DNA of 6,077 bases from Pseudomonadota bacterium (GCA_030271595.1 JARXKO010000094.1:1-6077); one strand, 5' to 3'; shown: positions 1 through 5,575, numbered from the stretch's first letter. Made by a program: numbers and translations. Notes: generated by a model not told the origin, from the letters alone.

Positions 1-415
1 GGCGCTCGCGCTCGGCGTCGCGGACCTTCTGGAAGATGACCTGCTTGGCGGCCTGGGCGGCGATCCGGCCGAATTCGATCGGCGGCAGGGGATCGACGAT
101 GAAGTCGCCGATGGCGGCGCCCTTCTGAAGCTTTTGCGCGCCTTTCAAGTCGACTTGCTTGAAATGATCCTCGGGCTCCTCGACCACTTCGAGCACCCGC
201 CACAGTCGCAGGTCGCCGGTTTCCTGGTCGAGCTTGGCGCGGATATCGTTCTCGGCGCCATAGCGGGACCGCGCGGCGCGCTGGATCGCGTCCTCCATCG
301 CTTCGATGACAATCGCCTTGTCGATCAACTTTTCGCGCGCGACGGCGTCCGCGATGGCCAGCAGCTCGGCCTTGTTGGCGCTTGGCGGAGCGGTGGTTGG
401 GGCTTCACTGGCCAT
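1..415 (-). CDS. nusA: Transcription termination/antitermination factor NusA (N-terminal part, cut by window edge)
   Basis: NusA binds RNA polymerase and modulates pausing, Rho-dependent and intrinsic termination, and antitermination. Only the first 138 codons are present; the rest (S1 and KH RNA-binding domains, usually completing a protein of about 500 residues or more) lies beyond the left edge. The visible part is the N-terminal polymerase-binding domain: a short Ala/Pro/Ser-rich lead of about 14 residues, then the conserved helix ELLAIADAVAREK (residues 17-29), EAMEDAIQRAARSRYG (38-53) and DPLPPIEFGRIAAQAAKQVI (108-127), which are typical of NusA. The ATG at 415 is preceded by AGAGGA with a 9-nt spacer, lying inside the 3' end of rimP. 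The gene starts 5 bp after the rimP stop, so the two are surely cotranscribed and probably translationally coupled. Identity is very secure; the exact start is well supported. Confidence 0.96.
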   Translation of the reverse strand, partial: MASEAPTTAPPSANKAELLAIADAVAREKLIDKAIVIEAMEDAIQRAARSRYGAENDIRAKLDQETGDLRLWRVLEVVEEPEDHFKQVDLKGAQKLQKGAAIGDFIVDPLPPIEFGRIAAQAAKQVIFQKVRDAERER

Positions 416-420
416 GGTCT

Positions 421-963
421 TCAGTCCTCTGGGGTTTCGTCGATGGAATCGGCGCCGTCGGTATCGAGCGGCGCGGTGGCGGCGATCAGTCGATCGGTCA
501 AGACCAGCTTGGCCGAAGCAATTGCGGAAAAGGGAATGTGGCGATCGCCTTTCGAACCGGTAATCCGGATCGTGGAATCCTCGACCCCGGCAATGTCACC
601 GGTGACCTGGCGGGCGCCGTCGACCTCTTCGGCGAGCTTGAGGCGCGCTTCGTGGCCCTGCCAGTCGGAAAAGTCCTTGAGCCGGGTCAGCGGCCGGTCG
701 ATGCCCGGCGACGACACCTCGAGGCGATAACCACCCTCGATCGGGTCCTTGCCGTCCGCTTCGAGGGCGTCGAAAATCTCGCTCAACCGCCGCGACAAGG
801 CTTCGCAGTCGGCGATTCCGAGCTGGCGCGTCTCGGGCCGCTCGGCCATCACCTGCAACGTCGGGTCGGTCGCGCCGCCGATCATCGCCACGCGCACCAG
901 CTCGAAGCCAAGGGCCTTGGCCTCGGGCTCGATCAGACGGTTGAGTGCGGCAATATCGGTCAT
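421..963 (-). CDS. rimP: Ribosome maturation factor RimP
   Basis: RimP assists maturation of the 30S ribosomal subunit in the cytoplasm. The 180-residue product starts MTDIAALNRLIEPEAKALGF, the usual N-terminal helix of the family, and holds the signature YRLEVSSPGIDRPL at residues 79-92, followed by the C-terminal SH3-like barrel (about 95-160) with the pattern VTGDIAGVEDSTIRI. An acidic tail (TDGADSIDETPED) ends the protein; such variable acidic tails are common. Length is normal (about 150-200 residues). The ATG at 963 has only a modest ribosome site (AAAGG, 5-nt spacer), yet it sits exactly at the start of family homology. It lies directly upstream of nusA (5-bp gap), the standard rimP-nusA order. 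A candidate promoter and structured leader precede it. Nothing in the protein looks damaged. Confidence 0.96.
   Translation of the reverse strand: MTDIAALNRLIEPEAKALGFELVRVAMIGGATDPTLQVMAERPETRQLGIADCEALSRRLSEIFDALEADGKDPIEGGYRLEVSSPGIDRPLTRLKDFSDWQGHEARLKLAEEVDGARQVTGDIAGVEDSTIRITGSKGDRHIPFSAIASAKLVLTDRLIAATAPLDTDGADSIDETPED
425..430 (-). promoter_or_regulatory. Ribosome binding site of nusA inside rimP
   Basis: AGAGGA on the minus strand, 9 nt upstream of the nusA ATG and within the last codons of rimP. It fixes the nusA start and suggests that ribosomes finishing rimP can reload on nusA. Confidence 0.7.
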
Positions 964-988
964 TCAGGCCTTTGCGATGCATAAAATC

Positions 989-1045
989 TCTCTCGGACCG
1001 GCCCCGGAAGGAACCAGCCTCAGCATCAATGACGATGTCGAGAGA
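989..1045 (-). promoter_or_regulatory. Structured 5' leader of the rimP-nusA transcript
   Basis: In the minus-strand RNA two nested inverted repeats stand out. The outer arms are TCTCTCG (1045-1039) and CGAGAGA (995-989), 7 perfect base pairs. Inside, GGCUGGUUCC (1019-1010) pairs with GGGGCCGGUC (1005-996) around a UUCC loop: 10 pairs including four G-U pairs. The 3' side of the inner hairpin directly abuts the outer stem, so they could stack coaxially. A weak 4-bp hairpin (CATC/GATG, 1037-1034 with 1027-1024) fits in the remaining loop. The structure ends about 25 nt before the rimP start. It is not a run-U terminator, although UUUU follows the outer stem. The pairing is seen directly; a regulatory role is inference. 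If transcription starts at about 1043-1046, the outer arm is the very 5' end of the RNA and may be partly missing. Confidence 0.4.
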
Positions 1046-1050
1046 AGCCC

Positions 1051-1079
1051 GATATAGGCTCGCGGCGGGGCGAGCGCAA
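1051..1079 (-). promoter_or_regulatory. Candidate sigma-70-type promoter of rimP-nusA
   Basis: On the minus strand TTGCGC (1079-1074, -35) and TATATC (1056-1051, -10) are separated by 17 bp, which fits the alphaproteobacterial housekeeping pattern with a conserved TTG. The predicted start lies near 1043-1046, giving a leader of about 80 nt. The spacer contains a short inverted repeat CTCGC/GCGAG (1059-1063 and 1070-1074). This is the best promoter candidate in the 127-bp gap between the methyltransferase gene and rimP (964-1090); no other gene is seen in that gap. Confidence 0.5.
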
Positions 1080-1090
1080 CAAGCAAGACG

Positions 1091-1576
1091 CTAGCGGCCG
1101 AGTGCCCGGTTTTCGGCGCGGATGCGGACGGTGAGGAGGATCGCGTTGAGGATGCTGAACACAAGCGCGACCTGCCACAGCCCGAACACCAAGGGCAAAA
1201 GCGCAATTTCCGCGATCACCACCAGATAATTGGGGTGATTGACGAAGCGGTAGGGCCCGCGCCGGACCAAGGCCTCGCCCGGGACAATGATGATCCGCGT
1301 CGTCCAGCGCTTGCCGAGCGACTGCACCGTCCAGATGCGCGCCACTTCGACCACCCCGAATACGGCGAGCAACGGCAGCGACACCGGCCGTCCCGGAGCG
1401 AGCCACCATAAGGCGCCAAGCCAGGCGATGTGAAGCGCGACGATCGCCGGATAATGGCCCGGCGCGACTTCATGCCCGCCGGCCGCGATCAGCCGCCTGG
1501 TGTTGGCGCTGGCGATGGGCAATTCGGCGAGGCGCGACAAGGTCACCAGGCCGAGGATCCAATAAGTGAGGGTCAC
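1091..1576 (-). CDS. ICMT/YpbQ-family membrane methyltransferase, partner of the type III PKS
   Basis: A 161-residue integral membrane protein of the isoprenylcysteine carboxyl methyltransferase-like family, which transfers a methyl group from S-adenosylmethionine. The N-terminal pattern RLAELPIASANTRRLIAAGG (residues 15-34) followed by HYP (41-43) matches the YpbQ/BpsB type found beside bacterial type III polyketide synthases. The C-terminal SAM-site signature RRGPYRFVNHPNYLVVIAE (105-123) and the ending RIRAENRALG are typical of the ICMT fold. Hydrophobic segments at about 3-16, 44-60, 66-80 and 118-150 suggest four or five membrane spans. The start is a GTG at 1576 overlapping the TGA of the synthase gene (GTGA), so translation is coupled. 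By analogy with Bacillus BpsB it may O-methylate a polyketide pyrone made by the upstream enzyme; this substrate is inferred. Methylation of a prenylated protein is unlikely in a bacterium. Confidence 0.85.
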   Translation of the reverse strand: MTLTYWILGLVTLSRLAELPIASANTRRLIAAGGHEVAPGHYPAIVALHIAWLGALWWLAPGRPVSLPLLAVFGVVEVARIWTVQSLGKRWTTRIIIVPGEALVRRGPYRFVNHPNYLVVIAEIALLPLVFGLWQVALVFSILNAILLTVRIRAENRALGR

Positions 1577-2616
1577 GCTGCCTCGAGCAGCAGGCCCGAA
1601 CAGGTGAAGCCGGGGCCAAAGGCGGTCATCATGGTCCGTTTGGGCAGCCCCTGGGTGATCAGCCGGTCGAGCACGAACAACACCGTCGGGGCGCTCATAT
1701 TGCCATAGTCGCGGAGCACCTCGCGCTCGAGGTTGAGCTCGCCCTGCGGCAGCTGGAGGGCGGTTTCGATGGCGTCGATCACCTTGACCCCGCCGGGGTG
1801 GCAGCAGAGGCGGTCGATGTCGCTTCTGGCAATGCCGAGTTTGGCGCACATCTCGTCGACCGCCTGGGCAAGCTCGGCCTCGATGAACGGCGGGATGGCG
1901 CGGTCGAACACCACGCCAAGCCCCGGGTCCTCGACCCGCCAGCCCATGATGCCAAGCGTGTCGGGCCATAGTTTCTCGGCCGAGCCGGTGATGCCGGCGA
2001 GCCCGCCATCGCCGGCGCGGACCACTGCGGCGGCGGCGCCGTCGCCGAACAGGGCGGTGGCGACGATCGCCGCCGGGTCCTCGCTGTCGAGGCGGATCGA
2101 GATCGAGCAGGTCTCGACCGTGACGAACAGCCAGTTGCTGCCGGGTTCGGCGGCGGCGAGACGGCCGGCAAGCGCCAGCCCGCTGACCCCGCCGGCGCAA
2201 CCAAGCCCGAACACCGGCACCCGGCGAATATCGCCGCGAAGGCCGATTTTCGGACCAACCCGGGCCTCCAGGCTCGGCGTTGCGATGCCAGTGGTCGAGA
2301 CCGTGATAACGCCGTCGATGTCGCCCGGCTCCAGCCCGGCCTTGGCGATCGCCGCGACTGCGGCTTCCTCGAACAGGTTTTCGGCGGCGGCGAGATAGAC
2401 CCGGTTGCGTTCGGCCCAGCCGTGCGACTGCTCGTACCAGTCGAGCGGCGCAACCAGGTGGCGGGTGGCGATGTCGGCATTGTCGAACACGCTCGACAGG
2501 CGGTTGAACAAAGCCGGACGCTTGAACGCGCGGCGGCCGATTTCCTTCGCCTCGTCCTGCTTGAGCACGAATGGCGGAACCGCGGTGGCAAGCGAGAGTA
2601 AATGACTATCGGGCAT
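1573..2616 (-). CDS. Type III polyketide synthase (chalcone/stilbene synthase family)
   Basis: A homodimeric, cytoplasmic ketosynthase that extends an acyl-CoA starter with malonyl-CoA and cyclises the product to pyrones, resorcinols or similar aromatics. The 347-residue length is in the lower part of the usual 350-400 range. The complete Cys-His-Asn triad is visible: Cys140 in GLGCAGGVSG, His273 in CCHPGGVKVID and Asn306 in DYGNMSAPTVLF; the C-terminal FGPGFT loop (333-338) corresponds to the family GFGPG motif. The enzyme should therefore be active. The N-terminal part resembles the alkylpyrone/alkylresorcinol group (LSLATAVPPFVLKQDEAKE), suggesting a fatty acyl starter, but starter and product cannot be read from sequence. 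The ATG at 2616 is chosen because GGAAGG lies 6 nt upstream; an in-frame ATG at 2652 lacks such a site. The stop overlaps the start of the methyltransferase gene, giving a two-gene operon divergent from the dehydrogenase gene. Confidence 0.93.
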   Translation of the reverse strand: MPDSHLLSLATAVPPFVLKQDEAKEIGRRAFKRPALFNRLSSVFDNADIATRHLVAPLDWYEQSHGWAERNRVYLAAAENLFEEAAVAAIAKAGLEPGDIDGVITVSTTGIATPSLEARVGPKIGLRGDIRRVPVFGLGCAGGVSGLALAGRLAAAEPGSNWLFVTVETCSISIRLDSEDPAAIVATALFGDGAAAAVVRAGDGGLAGITGSAEKLWPDTLGIMGWRVEDPGLGVVFDRAIPPFIEAELAQAVDEMCAKLGIARSDIDRLCCHPGGVKVIDAIETALQLPQGELNLEREVLRDYGNMSAPTVLFVLDRLITQGLPKRTMMTAFGPGFTCSGLLLEAA

Positions 2617-2622
2617 CGGCGA

Positions 2623-2628
2623 CCTTCC
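2623..2628 (-). promoter_or_regulatory. Ribosome binding site deciding the PKS start
   Basis: GGAAGG on the minus strand, 6 nt before the ATG at 2616. It selects this start over the upstream in-frame ATG at 2652. Confidence 0.65.
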
Positions 2629-2630
2629 AC

Positions 2631-2642
2631 TAGGTGCATCTA
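2631..2642. promoter_or_regulatory. Near-palindrome in the divergent PKS/dehydrogenase control region
   Basis: TAGGTGCATCTA is a 12-bp inverted repeat (TAG.TGCA.CTA) with one symmetric mismatch, in the middle of the 63-bp gap between the two divergent genes. Such placement suits an operator serving both directions. I could not identify a convincing -35/-10 pair for either gene, so promoters may extend into the opposite coding regions. Short palindromes occur by chance; confidence is low. Confidence 0.25.
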
Positions 2643-2666
2643 AGGCAAGCATGCCCGGGAAGCTAC

Positions 2667-2673
2667 GAGGTGA
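2667..2673 (+). promoter_or_regulatory. Ribosome binding site of the sugar dehydrogenase gene
   Basis: GAGGTGA, a strong match to the 3' end of 16S rRNA, sits 6 nt before the ATG at 2680. A second element, AGGAG (2673-2677), is well spaced (8 nt) for the in-frame ATG at 2686, so initiation at either ATG is possible; the difference is two residues in the signal peptide. Confidence 0.65.
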
Positions 2674-2679
2674 GGAGCA

Positions 2680-3822
2680 ATGTGGATGTCGCGCGGAGTA
2701 ATGCAAGTCGCGGGGTTGCTGATGATCGCCGCCTGCTCGGCGCCGGGCGCGACCAGCGCGGCCAAGGACGCGCCGTTCAAGATTGCCGAGGTCGCCAGCT
2801 TCAGCACGCCGTGGGCGATGGACTTCCTGCCTGGGAGCGGAGTCCCGCTGACCAATGCCGCATTGGTCTCGGAACGTGACGGCAGATTGTGGCTGGTCGA
2901 CGTACGCAATGGCAACAAGCAGGGGGTTGGGGGTGTGCCGCGCGTCCATGTCGCGGGGCAGGGCGGGCTTGGCGATGTCGTCGCCGACCCCGATTTCGCC
3001 GGCAACAGGCGCGTCTACCTGACCTTCGACGAGGCCGGGCCCAACGGCACCAGCGGCGCCGCGCTCGGCTATGGCACGCTTGAACTCGGCGAAGGCCAGC
3101 CGCGCCTGACCGGGTTCAGGATTATCTGGCGCCAGCAGCCCAAGGTCCAGGGCGACGGCCATTTCTCCCACCGAATCGCCTTCGGGCCCGATGGTTTGCT
3201 TTATCTGACGTCGGGAGAGCGGCAGAAATTTGAGCCGGCGCAGGACTTCGACGGCAATCTCGGTAAGGTCCTGCGCCTGACCAAAGAGGGCGCTCCGGCA
3301 CCGGGCAACCCCTTCGCCGCGCGCGGCGGTGTCGCGGCCCAATTCTGGACTATCGGCCACCGCAACCTGCTCGGCCTCGCCTTTGCCCCCGACGGCCGGC
3401 TGTGGGAGACCGAGATGGGACCAAAGGGCGGCGACGAGCTCAACCTAATCGTCGCGGGCAAGAATTACGGGTGGCCGCGCGCCTCCAACGGCAGCAATTA
3501 CGACGGCAGCGACATCCCTGACCACAAGCCGGGCGATGGCTATGAACCGCCGAAGCTGTGGTGGAACCCGTCGATTTCACCCGCCGGGCTGCTGATCTAC
3601 ACCGGCGATCTGTTCAAGGGCTGGAAGGGCGACGCGATTATCCCGGCATTGTCGGGCGAGGCGCTGATCCGGGTCGTCATCAACGGCGACCAGGCGCGCA
3701 AGGCCGACCAGTGGGACATGGGGGAACGGATTCGCGCCGCCGACCAGGGGCCGGACGGCGCGATCTATCTGCTCGAGGATGGCGGGCGCCTGCTCCGGCT
3801 GACGCCCCGCATCAAGCCTTAG
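2680..3822 (+). CDS. PQQ-type sugar dehydrogenase lipoprotein (glucose/sorbosone dehydrogenase domain)
   Basis: A quinoprotein of the soluble aldose/glucose-sorbosone dehydrogenase family (E. coli YliI/Asd relatives), oxidising sugars outside the cytoplasm with pyrroloquinoline quinone and Ca2+. The 380-residue protein opens with a hydrophobic segment ending in the lipobox IAAC (Cys19), so it is probably a lipid-anchored envelope protein. The six-bladed beta-propeller covers about 35-378. Family landmarks: FSTPWAMDFLP (41-51), GDGHFSHRIAFGPDG (158-172) with His161 at the position of the catalytic base, IGHRNLLGLAF (225-235), GPKGGDELN (247-255), KNYGWP (261-266), and RIRAADQGPDGAIYLLED (350-367). 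Residue 246 is Met, where YliI-type relatives that I recall have His. The gene is divergent from the PKS operon and convergent, by 4 bp, with the peroxiredoxin gene. No PQQ biosynthesis gene is in the window. Substrate is unknown. Confidence 0.9.
   Translation: MWMSRGVMQVAGLLMIAACSAPGATSAAKDAPFKIAEVASFSTPWAMDFLPGSGVPLTNAALVSERDGRLWLVDVRNGNKQGVGGVPRVHVAGQGGLGDVVADPDFAGNRRVYLTFDEAGPNGTSGAALGYGTLELGEGQPRLTGFRIIWRQQPKVQGDGHFSHRIAFGPDGLLYLTSGERQKFEPAQDFDGNLGKVLRLTKEGAPAPGNPFAARGGVAAQFWTIGHRNLLGLAFAPDGRLWETEMGPKGGDELNLIVAGKNYGWPRASNGSNYDGSDIPDHKPGDGYEPPKLWWNPSISPAGLLIYTGDLFKGWKGDAIIPALSGEALIRVVINGDQARKADQWDMGERIRAADQGPDGAIYLLEDGGRLLRLTPRIKP
3819..3822. other. Tail-to-tail stop codon overlap of convergent genes
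   Basis: TTAG holds both the TAG of the plus-strand dehydrogenase gene and the TAA of the minus-strand peroxiredoxin gene. There is no intergenic space for a terminator, and I saw no hairpin plus U-run in the flanking 50 bp, so each transcript probably runs into the other gene. Confidence 0.85.
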
Positions 3823-4481
3823 CCCTGCGGCTGCGGGATCCGGCGGAGGTACGGCTTCACCGTCTCCCAGCCGTTCGGATATTTGACCTTGGCGTCTTCA
3901 TCGCTGACCGAGGGCGGGATGATGACATCGTCGCCCGGGCGCCAGTTGACCGGCGTGGCGACGGTATATTTGTCGCTCAGCTGGATTGAATCGAGCAGGC
4001 GCAAAACCTCGTCGAAATTGCGCCCGTTGGACATTGGGTAGAGCAGCATGGCGCGAATCTTCTTGTCCGGGCCGACGATGTAGACGGTGCGCACGGTGGC
4101 GTTATTGGCAGCGGTCCGGCCTTCGCTGTCGGTGCCGGCATCGGCGGGGAGCATGTTGTAGAGCTTGCTGACGTTGAGGTCGCTGTCACCGATCATCGGG
4201 AAATCGACCGCGTGCCCACTGACGTCCTTGATGTCGGCCAACCACCTTTCGTGGTCGCCGATCTTGTCGACGCTGAGCCCGATGACCTTGGTGTTGCGCT
4301 TGGCGAAGTCGCCCTTGAGCCGGGCCACTTCGCCAAGCTCGGTGGTGCATACCGGGGTGTAATCCTTGGGATGCGAGAACAGGATCGCGTAGCTGTCGCC
4401 GATCCAGTCGTGAAAGCTGATCTTTCCCTTGGTGGTTTCAGCGGTGAAATCGGGCGCGATGCTGCCGATCGATAGGGTCAT
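3819..4481 (-). CDS. 1-Cys peroxiredoxin (Prx6 subfamily)
   Basis: A thiol peroxidase that reduces hydrogen peroxide and alkyl hydroperoxides in the cytoplasm. The 220-residue length suits Prx6, which carries a longer C-terminal domain than AhpC or Bcp. The peroxidatic Cys45 lies in DYTPVCTTELG (40-50), the typical Prx6 motif, with Thr42 and Arg131 (ATVRTVYIVGPDKKIRA) completing the active site. The C-terminal dimer region contains ATPVNWRPGDDVIIPP (155-170) and ends in a normal Prx6 tail (YPNGWETVKPYLRRIPQPQG). No resolving Cys is present; Cys45 is the only cysteine, so an external thiol or glutathione system must recycle it. AGAGGAG, 6 nt before the ATG at 4481, supports the start. The gene lies 16 bp after the cysteine synthase stop, so they are likely one transcript. 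Its stop overlaps that of the dehydrogenase gene by 4 bp. Confidence 0.95.
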   Translation of the reverse strand: MTLSIGSIAPDFTAETTKGKISFHDWIGDSYAILFSHPKDYTPVCTTELGEVARLKGDFAKRNTKVIGLSVDKIGDHERWLADIKDVSGHAVDFPMIGDSDLNVSKLYNMLPADAGTDSEGRTAANNATVRTVYIVGPDKKIRAMLLYPMSNGRNFDEVLRLLDSIQLSDKYTVATPVNWRPGDDVIIPPSVSDEDAKVKYPNGWETVKPYLRRIPQPQG

Positions 4482-4487
4482 GCTGGT

Positions 4488-4494
4488 CTCCTCT
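4488..4494 (-). promoter_or_regulatory. Ribosome binding site of the peroxiredoxin gene
   Basis: AGAGGAG on the minus strand, 6 nt before the ATG at 4481, filling most of the 16-bp gap after the cysteine synthase stop. It is the strongest ribosome site of this pair, in contrast to its upstream neighbour. Confidence 0.7.
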
Positions 4495-4497
4495 GTG

Positions 4498-5541
4498 TCA
4501 TGATTGGGCCGGCACGAAGCCGGGGTCGATTGGGGGTTGCGGCTCGAGCCAAGCCGGCACCGGCAAGTCCTTGGAGCGCAGGAATTCGGGGTTGAACAGG
4601 CGCGACTGGTAGCGCGTGCCGGGGTCGCACAACATGGTGACGATGGTGTGACCGGGGCCGAGGTCCTTCGCCAGGCGGATTGCGCCGGCGACGTTGACGC
4701 CCGACGATTGGCCGAGATTGAGACCCTCCTCGGCCAGCAACGCGAACGTGATGTCGACGCTCTCCCGGTCGGGGATGAAGTAGCTGTGGCTGGGGGTGAA
4801 GCCGTCGAGGTTGGCGGTGATCCGGCCCTGGCCGATGCCTTCGGTGATCGAGCTGCCTTCGGCCTTCAATTCACCGGTCGTGTAATAAGAATACAGCGCC
4901 GCGCCGGGCACATCGGCGAGGGCGATGGCGACATCCGGATTGCGTTCGCGCAGCGCCATCGCCGTCCCGGCGAGCGTCCCGCCAGTCCCGACCGCGCTGA
5001 CGAAACCATCGACCTTGCCATCGGTCTGGGTCCAGATCTCGGGGCCGGTGGTGCGGACATGGGCATCGCGGTTGGCGACATTGTCGAACTGGTTGGCGAA
5101 GACCGCGCCATGCGGCAGCTCGCGCGCCAGCCGCTCGGCCAGCCGCCCGGCGATCTTCACGTAATTATTGGGGTTCTTGTACGGGACCGCCGGCACCTCG
5201 ACCAATTGCGCGCCAAGCAAGCGCAGCGTGTCCTTCTTCTCCTGGCTCTGGGTGTCGGGGATGACGATCACGGTCTTGAGGCCAAGCGCGTCGGCGACCA
5301 TCGCGAGGCCGATCCCGGTATTGCCAGCGGTGCCATCGACCACGGTTCCGCCGCGCTCGATCTGGCGCTTGGCCAGCGCGTCCTCGATGATCGCCAGCGC
5401 GGCGCGGTCCTTGACCGAGGCGCCGGGGTTCATGAATTCGGCCTTGCCGAGGATCGTGCACCCGGTTTCCTCCGACGCCCGCCGAAGCTTGATCAGCGGC
5501 GTGTTGCCGATCGCGGCGAGGACATCGGGGTAGAAAGGCAT
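4498..5541 (-). CDS. cysK: Cysteine synthase A (O-acetylserine sulfhydrylase), PLP-dependent
   Basis: A PLP enzyme making L-cysteine from O-acetylserine and sulfide in the cytoplasm. The 347-residue protein has IGNTPLIKLRRASE (11-24), the PLP lysine Lys44 in NPGASVKDRAAL (38-49), the substrate loop GTAGNTGIGLA (70-80), the phosphate-binding GTGGTLAGT (185-193), the EGSSITEGIGQGRI segment (228-241) and the PLP-ring serine region GQSSGVNVAG (277-286). It belongs to the longer alphaproteobacterial branch (classical CysK is about 310-325 residues) with QSQEKKDTLRLLGAQLVEVP (98-117) and the CDPGTRYQSRLFN ending. Canonical CysK has TSGNTG where this has TAGNTG, which I recall as normal for this branch. 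A cystathionine beta-synthase-like activity cannot be excluded. It follows trmB by 50 bp in the same direction and precedes the peroxiredoxin gene by 16 bp. No clear ribosome site precedes the ATG at 5541. Confidence 0.92.
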   Translation of the reverse strand: MPFYPDVLAAIGNTPLIKLRRASEETGCTILGKAEFMNPGASVKDRAALAIIEDALAKRQIERGGTVVDGTAGNTGIGLAMVADALGLKTVIVIPDTQSQEKKDTLRLLGAQLVEVPAVPYKNPNNYVKIAGRLAERLARELPHGAVFANQFDNVANRDAHVRTTGPEIWTQTDGKVDGFVSAVGTGGTLAGTAMALRERNPDVAIALADVPGAALYSYYTTGELKAEGSSITEGIGQGRITANLDGFTPSHSYFIPDRESVDITFALLAEEGLNLGQSSGVNVAGAIRLAKDLGPGHTIVTMLCDPGTRYQSRLFNPEFLRSKDLPVPAWLEPQPPIDPGFVPAQS

Positions 5542-5542
5542 G

Positions 5543-5558
5543 GCGCCTAGCTAGGTGC
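5543..5558. promoter_or_regulatory. Near-palindrome just upstream of the cysteine synthase start
   Basis: GCGCCTAGCTAGGTGC is a 16-bp inverted repeat with a single G/T mismatch, centred on CTAGCTAG and ending 1 bp before the start codon. It overlaps the proposed -10 element, a position where a repressor could block transcription, or it could form a small hairpin over the start. Function is inferred only. Confidence 0.3.
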
Positions 5559-5575
5559 GCCGCGCCGAAAGGCAA
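5548..5575 (-). promoter_or_regulatory. Candidate promoter of cysK-peroxiredoxin, possibly giving a leaderless mRNA
   Basis: On the minus strand TTGCCT (5575-5570) and TAGCTA (5553-5548) are 16 bp apart. The expected transcription start falls at about 5541-5542, on or next to the A of the ATG. The absence of a recognisable ribosome site agrees with a leaderless message. The -10 match is modest, and readthrough from trmB could also supply transcripts. Confidence 0.35.

Noticed and set aside
382..984. Plus-strand frames of about 200 codons opposite nusA and rimP
   Set aside because: Both are shadows of the minus-strand housekeeping genes and show no family features.
1577..2200. Extension of the methyltransferase frame upstream through the PKS gene (up to 369 codons)
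   Set aside because: The extension is Arg/Gly-rich out-of-frame translation of the PKS gene. The GTG at 1576, overlapping the PKS stop, is where family similarity begins.
2617..3360. Upstream extension of the PKS open frame by about 250 codons, antisense to the dehydrogenase gene
   Set aside because: The PKS family homology begins at the ATG at 2616, which has its own ribosome site; the extension is the antisense of a conserved gene and would be far too long for this family.
3822..3842. GC-rich inverted-looking sequence CCCTGCGGCTGCGGG just after the convergent stops
   Set aside because: It resembles a terminator stem at first sight, but only three base pairs form and no U-run follows on either strand.
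4504..5550. A 348-codon open frame on the plus strand covering the whole cysteine synthase gene
   Set aside because: It is the mirror frame of a well-identified gene in GC-rich DNA, where antisense frames lack stops. Its translation is low-complexity (rich in G, A, R, D) with no recognisable motif, and it has no ribosome site.
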